Of a stretch of DNA of 64,000 nt, positions 24,236 to 33,238 are shown in pieces. The notes under the pieces are model-generated. The model saw only the letters and a program-made list of their open reading frames with translations, ran no database searches and was not told the DNA's origin. Position 1 is the first letter of the stretch; each line of letters begins with the position of its first letter. Source of the stretch: Planctomycetota bacterium (GTDB lineage Bacteria; Planctomycetota; UBA11346); the NCBI GenBank assembly GCA_013816485.1, contig JACDEI010000012.1, positions 1 through 64,000 on the forward strand, given 5' to 3'. Both the position numbers and the translations under genes were made by a program.

Positions 24236-24718
24236 TCATCGGTCGATGAACACCGCCACGTCGGCGACCGGCAGCAGGTTGCCATCCGCCAGCCGACGCC
24301 CGCGCAGTGCCAGACGCCAGTACGGACGCAGACGGTAGCCCATACCCTTGGCGTGATCGCTCAGGCGTCGATGCGTCAATCCCAGGTCGCGCACGGGACC
24401 GCTGTGCGGCAACGACAGGGCGTAGAGATTGCGATAGTCCTCCAGCGTCACGCCGGTGACCGCCACCGGCTGTCCAGTGACCGCCACCCCCACTTGGCAG
24501 TCCCACGCCGCCGGCGCCAGGTCATCGGGCGGGACGCTGAACAGCAGACTGAGCGGACCATAGGGCACCAACGCGACACCGCTCAGGCGTTCACGCACAC
24601 TAGCAGCGAGCGTCAGGGCATCGGCTGGATAACCGGCGCTGGGCACGCCGGCGAAGCGCAGGTTACCCTCCCGTTTCAGTAATGGCTCAACCACCGGCAC
24701 CCCCTGCGAGGCGCCCAC
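24236..24718 (-). CDS. Possible GyrI-like small-molecule-binding protein
   Basis: The 160-residue product has an alpha/beta layout with strands such as GVALVPYGPLSLLF and LADGNLLPVADVAVFI, the latter recalling the YPVSDVAVWIP-like ends of GyrI/SOUL-type effector-binding domains. This is a weak resemblance. It probably heads the unit that continues with the amidase and DUF455 genes. I could not confirm the start; no strong ribosome site is visible. Confidence 0.5.
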   Translation of the reverse strand: MGASQGVPVVEPLLKREGNLRFAGVPSAGYPADALTLAASVRERLSGVALVPYGPLSLLFSVPPDDLAPAAWDCQVGVAVTGQPVAVTGVTLEDYRNLYALSLPHSGPVRDLGLTHRRLSDHAKGMGYRLRPYWRLALRGRRLADGNLLPVADVAVFIDR

Positions 24719-25103
24719 TTACCCCGCGTCGCCACCACAGGCAAGGTTGGAACGCCAACGGGCCGGTCCGCAGCACGGTCCCACGCTCCGTGCGCACCAC
24801 GTCGAGCGCGTGCAGAATGCCGCAGGACACCGTCGCCCCAGGTGTGGAAGGTCGGCGTACAGCGGACCCCGGCTGGGACTTGCCTCGTCTTGCTGCAGTC
24901 CATGATGCGCCTCCAGCTTCCGCCAGCATAAGAACAGCCTGCCACGTAGCGGACGTGGCCTTCCAAATGGAATGTCGGGAACTTGAACGTCCCACATCGC
25001 ACCAGTGCAACGTCACCCTCTCTTCCTCCGTAAGTCTTCCTTCTTCTGCGTCCGCCGTGTGTTCGGTGTACGCGCGTACAACCCCCACCAGTGAGGTAAT
25101 CCA
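24719..25103. other. Leader and promoter region of the cold-shock gene
   Basis: About 385 bases without a supported gene. Minus-strand open frames here have no family resemblance. A TTGAAC at about 24983 could be a -35 box, but no matching -10 is convincing. A 14-base perfect palindrome lies at 25067-25080. The long leader fits cold-shock-type post-transcriptional control, which is inference only. Confidence 0.45.
25067..25080. promoter_or_regulatory. 14-bp palindrome (TGTACGCGCGTACA)
   Basis: A perfect dyad ends 23 bases before the GTG start of the cold-shock gene. It could be an operator; no protein is implicated by the sequence. Confidence 0.4.
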
Positions 25104-25616
25104 GTGGCTTCTACCGGTACTGTCGTCCGTTTCGATCGTCGTCGTGGTTATGGCTTCGTGCAGCCGGATGACGGCGGCGAAGACGTCTTCGTCCACCAGA
25201 ACAACATCAACATGGAAGGCTTCCGCTTCCTGCAGGTCGGCGAACGCGTGACCTACGAACTGGAAGTCGGCGAGAAGGGCATGAAGGCCGTGTCGGTCGC
25301 CCTGGTCGAACCACGTGCCGCCCGTCCGGGTCGTGAAGACGACTTCGGTGGTGGTGAAGGCGGCTACGACGATCGCGACGATCGCGACGCGAGCGGCTAC
25401 CAGCAGCAGGAGCAGCGCGCCCCGCGTGAGCGCGAAAGCCGTCCGCCCCGCGCCGCCGCCGACCGCGACGCACCCGTCGCTGCCAGCAGCGACAAGGCCA
25501 GCCGCAAGCTCGAACGCCTGATCAGCCTACTGGTCGAAAAAGGCGTGCTCGCCCCCGGCGAGATCGACGGTCTGGCCCAGGGTGCCGTTGCTGGCGCTCC
25601 TGGCGCTGATGCCTGA
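25104..25616 (+). CDS. Cold-shock-domain protein with disordered and C-terminal helical parts
   Basis: The 170-residue protein begins with a cold-shock domain (residues 1-68). RNP1 appears as GYGFVQPD and RNP2 as DVFVHQ, so it should bind single-stranded RNA/DNA. A Gly/Asp/Arg/Gln-rich disordered stretch follows (about 75-128). Then comes a short helical segment, KASRKLERLISLLVEKGVL, and an Ala/Gly tail. Ordinary Csp proteins are about 70 residues; the long C-terminus recalls larger RNA chaperones. It uses a GTG start with AGGT spaced seven bases away. It ends at a strong terminator. Confidence 0.9.
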   Translation: MASTGTVVRFDRRRGYGFVQPDDGGEDVFVHQNNINMEGFRFLQVGERVTYELEVGEKGMKAVSVALVEPRAARPGREDDFGGGEGGYDDRDDRDASGYQQQEQRAPRERESRPPRAAADRDAPVAASSDKASRKLERLISLLVEKGVLAPGEIDGLAQGAVAGAPGADA

Positions 25617-25646
25617 ACGCAGACCAATCGTTGTCTGAATCGTGAT

Positions 25647-25671
25647 GACCCCGCGGCATTGCCGCGGGGTC
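25647..25671 (+). terminator. Terminator of the cold-shock gene
   Basis: A perfect 11-bp stem (GACCCCGCGGC and its complement) with a three-base loop is followed by GTTGTGTTT. Confidence 0.85.
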
Positions 25672-25681
25672 GTTGTGTTTG

Positions 25682-25702
25682 GTGCGAGGTGCGAGGTGCA
25701 AC
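25682..25702 (+). repeat. Heptamer array GTGCGAG (three units)
   Basis: Two perfect GTGCGAG units and one GTGCAAC unit follow the cold-shock terminator. A possible degenerate complementary arm (GCACCTCG) is at 25733-25740. Confidence 0.8.
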
Positions 25703-25820
25703 ACTCCAAACTCCTGCACGCACCCCGCATGGCACCTCGTCCGCCATGCGCAGGCTCTATTGCGCGACTTCACCCGCCGAATCTTGCGCCAACCCCGCGC
25801 TGGCCATCCTTCGTCGCACC

Positions 25821-27266
25821 ATGTCAGCCAACGAACTCACTCAGGTCATCATCTTCGGCGCCTCGGGTGATCTCACCGCGCGCAAACTGGTGCCGGCGTT
25901 GTTCGCCGCCCACCGCGAAAAGTTCTTCCCTGGGCATTTCCAGCTCATCGGCGTCGCCCGACGTCCGTGGGATGATGCCGGCTTTCGCGAGGTGCTGGAT
26001 ACGACCACGGCCAAGACCAAGGACCATGATCAGGCGGCGTGGGAGGAATTCCTCGGCCTCACCAGTTACGTGCAGACCCATCTCGACACCGCCGCCGACT
26101 ACGCCGAGCTCGGCCGACGCCTGAACCAGATCGCCGGTCGCCCGGCGAACCGCGTGTTCTACCTCGCGGTGAAACCCGAACTGTTCCTGCCCTCAGTGCA
26201 GAACCTCACCAGCGCCGGGATGCTCGACCAGTCGGCTGGACATTTCCGCCGGCTGGTGGTGGAGAAACCCTTCGGCACCGATCTGGCCAGCGCGCAGCAT
26301 CTCAATGGCGAACTGCTCAAGCTCATCCACGAGAGCCAGCTCTACCGCATCGACCACTACCTGGGCAAGGAGACCGTGCAGAACCTGCTGGTCTTCCGTT
26401 TCCGCAACGCGTTCTTCGAACCGCTCTGGAATCAGAAGTACATCGAACTGGTGCAGATCACCGTGGGCGAGACCGTCGGCATGGAAGGTGGCCGCGGCGG
26501 CTACTACGATACCTCGGGCGCCATCCGTGACATCCTGCAGAACCACCTGCTGCAACTCGTCGCGTTGGTGGCGATGGAGCCGCCAGCGACACTCAAATCG
26601 AAATCGATCCGTGACGAGAAGGTCAAGGTGCTGCACTGCCTGCGTCCGCTGACCGATATGCCGGAGGTGGAGAACCACATCGTGCGCGGCCAGTTCGAGG
26701 GCTACCGTACCGAACAGGGCGTGAATCCCGCGAGCGAGACCGAGACCTACATCGCCTGCCGCACCTACATCGACAACTGGCGCTGGGGTGGCGTGCCGTT
26801 CTTGCTGCGCACCGGCAAACACCTGCCGGCACGATACACCTCGATCACCGTGCAGTTCCGCATGCCGCCGACGACCTTGTTCGGCAGCTACAACGAATGC
26901 CATCTGCGACCCAACCGCATCACCCTGCGCATCCAGCCGAACGACGGCATCGACCTCGACTTCGACGTCAAGGAACCCGGTTCGGGACTGGTCGTTCGTC
27001 CGGCGAAACTGAACTTCGACTACAACGACTACTTCCACCACAAGCCGAGCCCGGAAGCCTACCAGCGGCTGTTGCAGGACGTGGTGCTCGGCGACCAGTC
27101 GCTGTTCATCCGCAGCGATGAAGTGGAAGAAAGCTGGCGCTGGGCCGACAGCCTGCGCCAAGCGATGCAACAGACTCCGGTCCACACCTATCCGAAGAAC
27201 ACCTGGGGGCCCGCCACGGCCGACCAGTTGTTCGGCGAATGCGAAGGCCGCTGGACCACCGGCTGA
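25821..27266 (+). CDS. zwf: Glucose-6-phosphate 1-dehydrogenase
   Basis: This 481-residue enzyme oxidises glucose 6-phosphate with NAD(P)+ to 6-phosphogluconolactone, the entry to the oxidative pentose phosphate pathway. The dinucleotide site is IIFGASGDLTARKL (residues 9-22), and the active site is RIDHYLGKE with the catalytic His-x-x-x-Lys arrangement. Length is normal. The ATG at 25821 is chosen because homology begins there; the frame is open upstream through repeat sequence. No other pentose-phosphate gene is adjacent. Confidence 0.95.
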   Translation: MSANELTQVIIFGASGDLTARKLVPALFAAHREKFFPGHFQLIGVARRPWDDAGFREVLDTTTAKTKDHDQAAWEEFLGLTSYVQTHLDTAADYAELGRRLNQIAGRPANRVFYLAVKPELFLPSVQNLTSAGMLDQSAGHFRRLVVEKPFGTDLASAQHLNGELLKLIHESQLYRIDHYLGKETVQNLLVFRFRNAFFEPLWNQKYIELVQITVGETVGMEGGRGGYYDTSGAIRDILQNHLLQLVALVAMEPPATLKSKSIRDEKVKVLHCLRPLTDMPEVENHIVRGQFEGYRTEQGVNPASETETYIACRTYIDNWRWGGVPFLLRTGKHLPARYTSITVQFRMPPTTLFGSYNECHLRPNRITLRIQPNDGIDLDFDVKEPGSGLVVRPAKLNFDYNDYFHHKPSPEAYQRLLQDVVLGDQSLFIRSDEVEESWRWADSLRQAMQQTPVHTYPKNTWGPATADQLFGECEGRWTTG

Positions 27267-27287
27267 GGCGAGCCGGGCGCGCCTGAC

Positions 27288-28451
27288 TCAGCCAGGTTTC
27301 TTGGTGGTGTCGACGTTGGCCTTCTTCTGCGAGAAGGATCGCACCATGCGGTCGGTGCCCTTGCGGATGCGGGTGGTGATCGGACGGATGATGCGCGCAG
27401 TTCCGGCCAGGACCGCGCGACCGATACGACGGGTGGCGTTCTTCACCGGCGTGGTGCGCAGCAGGAACAACACGCCCGACAACACCAGGATGCCGGTGAA
27501 GGCGGTCAGCAGCATGCCATACCAGGTGTCGAACAGCCCCTGGTTGGCGAGGTAGTTCATCACGCCGCCATCGGCGGTCTTGGCTTTGGCGACCCCAGCA
27601 GGCTGCGTAGCGGCGACCACTTCGGTGGCGGTCGGCATGCTGTATTCACTCGGTTCGAGCGTGGCCAGCGCCTGACGCGCAGCCATCACCACCGCCGGAT
27701 CCTCCGCACGCGACATCGGCTCGATCAAGTCGAGCGCCTCCGAACGTTCTCCCCGCATGCTGGCCAGGGCCTGAATCGCCGCGATCTGGGTCTTCGCCTC
27801 GGGAGCGTAGAGAAGGTCCGCCTGCACTGCCAACCGCTGAGCCGCTTCGAGGCGGTAGGATTGATACCACGCACCCCACGCTGTGGCGTCGCTCTTGAAA
27901 TCGACCCGCGTGAGGCGCTGCAGTGCGGCCAATGATGCGCCGGCTACTTCCGGCGGACCCTTGGTGAGCTTGTCGATCAATGCAGGAACCGCGCGCATGT
28001 CATCACCGGAACCAAGGCAGGTCGCCGCCAAGGCGGCAACCACCGGCGGTGCATCAGCGAGCAGGCGTTCGATCTGCCCCCGCGCAGCGGTGGAATTCCA
28101 GCCGATGACGGTGACGGCGCGCAGCGCACGATCGACCACCTGCGGATCACGGTGGGACAACATCGGCATCACTGCCGGACGTGCGGTGCGCACCGCCGAG
28201 ATAGCGATGTGCATCAACACCTTGCCGGCATCCTCGCTTGAAGCACCGACCAGGTAATCGTTGAGCTGGGCCAACGCGATCGCATCGGGCAGACGGCTCA
28301 GGATCGCAATGGCGTCCTCCGTCGTGCCCGGCGTCGCAGCAGGTACCGAGACCACTGGTTTGGCTCCGGCAGCCACGGCTGCACTCGGAGCGACGGAAGG
28401 ATCAGCAGCGGTCAGCGCACTCGCTAGGCACAAAGGCAGGAGCAGCTTCAT
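27288..28451 (-). CDS. HEAT-like repeat membrane protein of the pilin operon
   Basis: The 387-residue protein has a short signal-like N-terminus, Ala-rich helical repeats (about 45-265, for example VMPMLSHRDPQVVDRALRAV, resembling HEAT/PBS-lyase repeats), a transmembrane helix at about 313-335 and a basic C-terminal tail. It overlaps the preceding pseudopilin-like gene by ATGA, so it is translated with it. It could be an accessory or assembly factor of the pilus-like machine, an inference from context only. Confidence 0.65.
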   Translation of the reverse strand: MKLLLPLCLASALTAADPSVAPSAAVAAGAKPVVSVPAATPGTTEDAIAILSRLPDAIALAQLNDYLVGASSEDAGKVLMHIAISAVRTARPAVMPMLSHRDPQVVDRALRAVTVIGWNSTAARGQIERLLADAPPVVAALAATCLGSGDDMRAVPALIDKLTKGPPEVAGASLAALQRLTRVDFKSDATAWGAWYQSYRLEAAQRLAVQADLLYAPEAKTQIAAIQALASMRGERSEALDLIEPMSRAEDPAVVMAARQALATLEPSEYSMPTATEVVAATQPAGVAKAKTADGGVMNYLANQGLFDTWYGMLLTAFTGILVLSGVLFLLRTTPVKNATRRIGRAVLAGTARIIRPITTRIRKGTDRMVRSFSQKKANVDTTKKPG

Positions 28452-30013
28452 GGGGCGTTGTATCCGACAGAACGGACGTTCCAGGCCGTCGGGGCCAGCA
28501 TGGACAACGTCGGGGTGGTGGTGGTGGTCGTAGAGGTGGTGGTGATGTCTTTCATCACGCTACCCCACGACAGGCCCGCGAGGGATTCATCATAGTGGAA
28601 GCTGAAATTGCCGTTGACCGCACCGCTGAAATCCTTGCCGACGAACGAGCCGAAGAAATTCGAACCACCATTGAATTTCATGCCCGCGTTGGGTGCCAGT
28701 ACCACCGCGCTGAAGTTGGCGCCACCGTTGAGCGACATCTCGTTCGAGCCGGTACCCGAGAAGGCGGTGACGAAGAGGAAGCGGCTGGGGTTTTTCACAT
28801 CACCGATGGTGTTCTGGGCGTTGAAGGAAGCCCCCTTGCCGCCGATGTCGTTCTGGTAGATCACCAGTTTGGCCGTGCTGCCGGCAGCGAAGACCACATC
28901 ACCGACGTTGAACGCGCCGTCGACATAGAGGACCACGGTACCGGAACCGCCGATGGTGAGGGTGTTCTTGTTCTTGTGCACGACGGACGGCGTGCGGAAC
29001 ACCGTGGTTCCGCCACCGACACCGGTCAGGGTTTTATTGGCCGTGATGGCGGCCACCGAGGTATAGCCGGACGTCGGCGGCGCATAAGTCACGTTGGGCA
29101 GCGAGGCATTGGCATTGGGCGTGGCCTGACCGTGGACCTTGCTGGTGTCGTAAGCGCCGGAACCCAGCACGCCGTTCGACCCCACATCACCGTGGCTGTT
29201 GGGTCCACCGATGGTGTAGGAAGCGGGTTTATTGTACGGCGTGTCGGCGATGCCGTCGCCGTTGCTGTCGCTCTTCCACGAGTCGGTAGTCGCCGCACCT
29301 TTGAAATCATAACCGTTGAGGGAGAACATGCCGCGGGTGAACGGGTAGGCCGGCGTCGGAACGCTGGTGGTGGTGGTGGTGGTGGTGGTCGAGGACACCG
29401 TAGTCGAGACCGCGGTGATCACGGTTTCGACCCGCTGGCGTCGCACCGAATCAGGACGCGTACGATCACCGCTTTCCGCGGTGGTGTAGACGATGAAACG
29501 CTCCGAACCATCCCACACCGAGGGATTGGCGCTCGATGCCACTTTAATGACCTTGGTCGTCACCGAACAGGCATTGCGGCGGCCGGCGGAGTTGGCGCCA
29601 CTGGTGCCGGTGCTGCTGCTCGTCGTATACGTCCCACCCTGGGTGTAGGTGGAGGTGCCCGAACCCTTGGGCATGAGCGAGGGGAAGACCGCCGGCAGAC
29701 TAGGAGGCAGCGACGAACTCACCAAGGTCGCGCTGTTGCTGGATTCAGCCTTGGGATACCCTGGGCTGCTAACCGCCATGTTCTTCAGCGCGTCCTGGAC
29801 GGACGTATTGTTCTTCATCCAGTTGACGGTCTCGTTGGCAGCCGATTCCGTGGCGGCGAGCAGATCGACCTGCGCTTGGCGGTATTTCTGCTCGGTGTAG
29901 CGCCCGATGGTCAGGTCGGTGAGCGCGATGGCCATGCCCGCGATGGTGATGATCACAATCGAGGACACCACCAGGGCGCTGCCAGCGCGTGAACGGTTGT
30001 GGATGATGGACAT
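28448..30013 (-). CDS. PilX-like pseudopilin or exported pilus protein
   Basis: This 521-residue protein starts with RAGSALVVSSIVIITIAG, the hydrophobic N-terminal helix seen in PilX-type minor pilins. It lacks a clear prepilin Glu5. A large Thr/Ser/Gly-rich passenger follows, with poly-Thr stretches (positions about 212-221 and 500-508). The middle contains beta-rich segments such as NTLTIGGSGTVVLYVDGAF and GKDFSGAVNGNFSFHYDESL, typical of DUF7305-like surface domains. It is the third gene of a pilin-type operon. Confidence 0.7.
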   Translation of the reverse strand: MSIIHNRSRAGSALVVSSIVIITIAGMAIALTDLTIGRYTEQKYRQAQVDLLAATESAANETVNWMKNNTSVQDALKNMAVSSPGYPKAESSNSATLVSSSLPPSLPAVFPSLMPKGSGTSTYTQGGTYTTSSSTGTSGANSAGRRNACSVTTKVIKVASSANPSVWDGSERFIVYTTAESGDRTRPDSVRRQRVETVITAVSTTVSSTTTTTTTTSVPTPAYPFTRGMFSLNGYDFKGAATTDSWKSDSNGDGIADTPYNKPASYTIGGPNSHGDVGSNGVLGSGAYDTSKVHGQATPNANASLPNVTYAPPTSGYTSVAAITANKTLTGVGGGTTVFRTPSVVHKNKNTLTIGGSGTVVLYVDGAFNVGDVVFAAGSTAKLVIYQNDIGGKGASFNAQNTIGDVKNPSRFLFVTAFSGTGSNEMSLNGGANFSAVVLAPNAGMKFNGGSNFFGSFVGKDFSGAVNGNFSFHYDESLAGLSWGSVMKDITTTSTTTTTTPTLSMLAPTAWNVRSVGYNAP

Positions 30014-30054
30014 GGTGGCCTCCTGGGCTTTCTCAAAGACTGTTGGGCGCTGGC

Positions 30055-31113
30055 TCAGCGATAACGTTTGGCTTCTTCACTCGTCTCGCCGTCGGTGTTC
30101 GCCGCCGAGGCGGTTATGGTCACGGTGCTGGGGATGTCCCCGGTCAGGGTCACCGAATAGGTGCCGTTGCGCGAGGGCCACTGGGCCGCTGGTGGGTAGG
30201 TGGCGCGCGTGACCTTGGCCGCCCCGACCGTCACCGTGGAACCATCGGTGACTTCTGTTGAGGTCGAGTTGTCGGAATTCCCCAGGATGACAACGATGCT
30301 TTGGGGATTGATCTTCTTGCCGATGGGGGCGGTGAAGAACAACGACACCTGCTGTTGCGGTGGACTGGTGGTCAGCTCAGTGACCAAGTTGCCGAACATC
30401 ACCGACGGTGCGCTGGTGGTGGTGCCGGCAACGTTGCCGTCCGCATCCGTGGGATTGTCGACATAGGTCACCGCGCTGGAGCCGCTCGACTGGTTGAGCG
30501 TTGAACGCAAGAACAGCGTCTGAGCCAAGGCGGTGTAGATGATCTCTTCCTCCGCCCGGGTCTGGCTGCGCAGGGTCAGGGACATCTGCAAGGTGTTGCC
30601 GACGCGGGACAGGCTGAAGCCGTCCTCGGCGACATCCTCCGACAGGATCTCAAGGGGGCCGGGATTGCCGGCGCTGTCGCGCGGCTGGAGCAGCAGGCGA
30701 CCAGGGAGGACGCTATAATCGTAGATGAGCATGCGCTTGTATGGCTCGTACTGCTCCGCCCAGTTCGGGGCGCCGCCCAGCCCGGTGCTCACCGCGTAAT
30801 AATAGGCGCGCACGTTGGCCGCCTTGCTCGGATCCTTCGCGGTGAAACCGACCGGATAGGCTCCCGGAAGTTCCAGCGAGGTGGCGGGCGTGGCACCGGC
30901 GGCGGCCAAGCGTAACTGCATCGCCAGCTTGTTCAGCACATCGTTGGCGCGGTTGTTGATGTCGGTCTGGCGGCTGAAGCGGTCGTTGAAGCGCGTGCTG
31001 GTATCCAGGCTCATGCTCACGATCACCATCACCATGCTGAGCAGCGCGAGGGAGATCAGCATTTCCATCAGCGTGAAGCCGGAGATGCGCTGGAGGGTGC
31101 GTGGGAGGTGCAT
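30055..31113 (-). CDS. PilW-like prepilin
   Basis: The 352-residue protein has a class III prepilin signal: GFTLMEMLISLALLSMVM with cleavage before Phe and Glu at +5. It would be processed by PilD and join a type IV pilus or type II-like filament. The C-terminal half carries a beta-sandwich that resembles an Ig-like extracellular segment (SVTLTGDIPSTVTITAS). The start at 31113 lies one base beyond the stop of the pilV-like gene. Confidence 0.8.
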   Translation of the reverse strand: MHLPRTLQRISGFTLMEMLISLALLSMVMVIVSMSLDTSTRFNDRFSRQTDINNRANDVLNKLAMQLRLAAAGATPATSLELPGAYPVGFTAKDPSKAANVRAYYYAVSTGLGGAPNWAEQYEPYKRMLIYDYSVLPGRLLLQPRDSAGNPGPLEILSEDVAEDGFSLSRVGNTLQMSLTLRSQTRAEEEIIYTALAQTLFLRSTLNQSSGSSAVTYVDNPTDADGNVAGTTTSAPSVMFGNLVTELTTSPPQQQVSLFFTAPIGKKINPQSIVVILGNSDNSTSTEVTDGSTVTVGAAKVTRATYPPAAQWPSRNGTYSVTLTGDIPSTVTITASAANTDGETSEEAKRYR

Positions 31114-31114
31114 G

Positions 31115-31567
31115 TCAAAACCCCCGATTGGTGACGACGAACACCGTCTCGACCCACGCCGGCCCGTTCTCATCGACCCAGGCGACGCGGAAACGCAGCG
31201 GCAGCACTTGGTCAGAGAGGTTAAATTTGTTGGGATTGGGCGCGGTGGCGGTGTCGTCGGGATTCGGATTGGCGAGGTTGGTCACTGTGCCGCAGGTCAC
31301 CGCACCCTCGGGAATCCGCAGGCCCTGCACATCGAAAGCAATACCCTTGAAGTCGCGTCGCACGCTGTCGAACGGCATATACTGGAGCGACTCGATCTGC
31401 GCCTGGATCTCTTCGTAGGCTTTGGCCTGGTTGGTCGCGCGATCATTCACGCGCTTCGAGGTGATCATGCTGTCGAACAAGGTGCTGAGACCGATGGCGA
31501 GGATGACCATGGAGATCATCAGTTCGACCAAGCTCAAGCCGCTGCGAGGTGTCAGGTGTGGTTTCAT
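31115..31567 (-). CDS. PilV-like prepilin
   Basis: This 150-residue protein has a prepilin cleavage site and helix (GLSLVELMISMVILAIG, Glu at +5), so it is a minor pilin. It is the first gene of the operon pilV-like, pilW-like, pilX-like, HEAT-like. AGG-rich sequence precedes the ATG. A candidate sigma-54 promoter lies 29 bases upstream, and the sigma-54 activator gene is divergent. Confidence 0.85.
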   Translation of the reverse strand: MKPHLTPRSGLSLVELMISMVILAIGLSTLFDSMITSKRVNDRATNQAKAYEEIQAQIESLQYMPFDSVRRDFKGIAFDVQGLRIPEGAVTCGTVTNLANPNPDDTATAPNPNKFNLSDQVLPLRFRVAWVDENGPAWVETVFVVTNRGF

Positions 31568-31595
31568 CGGTTGATCCTACCTCAGGATCCTGCAA

Positions 31596-31611
31596 AGCGC
31601 AGGCCGTGCCG
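31596..31611 (-). promoter_or_regulatory. Candidate sigma-54 promoter of the pilin operon
   Basis: On the minus strand, CGGCACG-N4-GCGCT keeps the invariant GG (-24) and GC (-12) with the correct ten-base spacing and most of the -24 box. The -12 box is imperfect. The predicted start would give a leader of about 18 bases before the pilV-like ATG. The neighbouring activator gene makes this plausible. Confidence 0.35.
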
Positions 31612-31741
31612 TAGCGATTGCATCGTTTCCAGGGGTCGCAGCCCCTGATCCGGGCAGTTCGGCCCCGGAGCGGGGGCCATCTGGCCCGCCCACGCGCCTT
31701 GGCCGTTCCGTCCTGCCCAAGTTGGGCGTACACTCCTGCCA

Positions 31742-33238
31742 ATGCGCATCCTGTTAGTAGATGATCATCCAGAAGTACGGCAGAGCCTGGGAGCATTCAT
31801 CGAGCAGCTCGGCCACGAGGCGCTCCAGTGCGACAACGCGCCGGCGGCCGTCGCCACCGCCCGCAAGGAACGACCGGATCTGATCCTCAGCGATCTGCGC
31901 ATGCCAGGTATGGACGGCCTGCATCTGCTGGCAGCGTTGGAGCAGCTCGATCATCCGCCGCCCTTGGCCTTGATGACCGCCTTCGGCGACGCCGACACGG
32001 CGATCGCCGCACTACGCCAAGGTGCGGTCGACTACCTGCGCAAGCCGATCGATGTGCGTGAACTCCACCGTCTGATCGAACGCATCAGCAGCCTCACGCC
32101 GACAGCAAACGTCATCAGCCCCACCACCACCGTCACGCCGGTGATTCGTGAGGAAGCCGATGGTTTGGTCATCCATGGCGAGAACTTCGCGCGGGTCATC
32201 GCGCTCGCCGACCGTCTGCATGCCGCTCATGACCTGCCGTGCCTGATCGAAGGCGAAACCGGCAGCGGCAAGGAACTCATCGCCCGGCGCATCCACCACG
32301 GCGGCAAACCGCGCATCAGTTCGCCCTTCGTAGCGGTCAATTGCGCGGCCATCGCACCCGGGTTGTTCGAGGCCGAACTGTTCGGCTACGCCGCCGGTTC
32401 CTTCACCGGAGCGCTCGCCGGCGGAGCCCAGGGCAAACTCGCACTCGCGAGCGGTGGCACCCTGCTGCTCGACGAACTCGCCGACCTGCCGCTCGATCAG
32501 CAGGCCAAGCTGCTGCGCGTGCTGGAAGAACGCACCTGGTATCCGGTCGGCTCGAACCAGTTGCAGCACCTCAAGGCGCGGGTGGTGTGCGCCTGCAACG
32601 CCGACCTGCTCGATCTGGTGGGACGCCACCGTTTCCGCGAGGACCTCTATTACCGGCTGAAGGTCGGCCACGTGCGCATCCCACCGCTGCGTGAACGACG
32701 TGAAGACATCGTTCCGTTGGCGCAGGTGTTCATGGGCCGCATCCGGCGCACCCGTGGACGCGGATTCCAACGCCTGTCCAGCGACGCCGCCCAGGTGCTG
32801 ATCGGTTATCCGTGGCCGGGCAATGTGCGTCAGCTCCATCACCTACTGGAGCAGGCCGGCATGCTCCATGACGGCGCGGTGCTGGACGTCGGCCCCCTGC
32901 GCGAGCTGCTGCCCGAGCTCGTGCCACCGGCGGTGACCGGCACCGCAGCGGTCCTGGTGCCCGCCGTGGTCACGTCACCAGTTGCGGCGATCGCCAGCGC
33001 GCCGGCGGCCAGCAACGGAGTGATGAGCGCGCCGCCACTCGATCAGGCCAGCATCGTGCTGCCGGATGGCAATTTCGACCTCGACACCTGGACCCGCACG
33101 GTGGTCCAGGCCGCGCTGGCGAAACACCATGGGTCGCCGGTGCGCACCGCCGCCTACCTCGGTGTCACGCGCAAGGTGCTCTACACGCTGCGCAAACGGT
33201 ACGGCCTGATTGATGTGGGTGAGGAGGAGCCGACGTGA
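31742..33238 (+). CDS. NtrC-family sigma-54 response regulator
   Basis: The 498-residue activator has a receiver domain (phosphorylatable D51 in ILSDLRMPG, K101 in YLRKP), an AAA+ domain and a Fis-type HTH at the C-terminus (VRTAAYLGVTRKVLYTLRKR). Walker A is EGETGSGKE. The loop that contacts sigma-54 reads GSFTGA rather than GAFTGA. It should activate sigma-54 promoters when phosphorylated. It is followed by two overlapping kinase genes and is divergent from the pilin operon, recalling PilR-type control. Confidence 0.93.
   Translation: MRILLVDDHPEVRQSLGAFIEQLGHEALQCDNAPAAVATARKERPDLILSDLRMPGMDGLHLLAALEQLDHPPPLALMTAFGDADTAIAALRQGAVDYLRKPIDVRELHRLIERISSLTPTANVISPTTTVTPVIREEADGLVIHGENFARVIALADRLHAAHDLPCLIEGETGSGKELIARRIHHGGKPRISSPFVAVNCAAIAPGLFEAELFGYAAGSFTGALAGGAQGKLALASGGTLLLDELADLPLDQQAKLLRVLEERTWYPVGSNQLQHLKARVVCACNADLLDLVGRHRFREDLYYRLKVGHVRIPPLRERREDIVPLAQVFMGRIRRTRGRGFQRLSSDAAQVLIGYPWPGNVRQLHHLLEQAGMLHDGAVLDVGPLRELLPELVPPAVTGTAAVLVPAVVTSPVAAIASAPAASNGVMSAPPLDQASIVLPDGNFDLDTWTRTVVQAALAKHHGSPVRTAAYLGVTRKVLYTLRKRYGLIDVGEEEPT

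Noticed and set aside
24687..25196. Minus-strand open frame of 169 codons before the cold-shock gene
   Set aside because: It overlaps the cold-shock gene start antisense and has no family resemblance or ribosome site.
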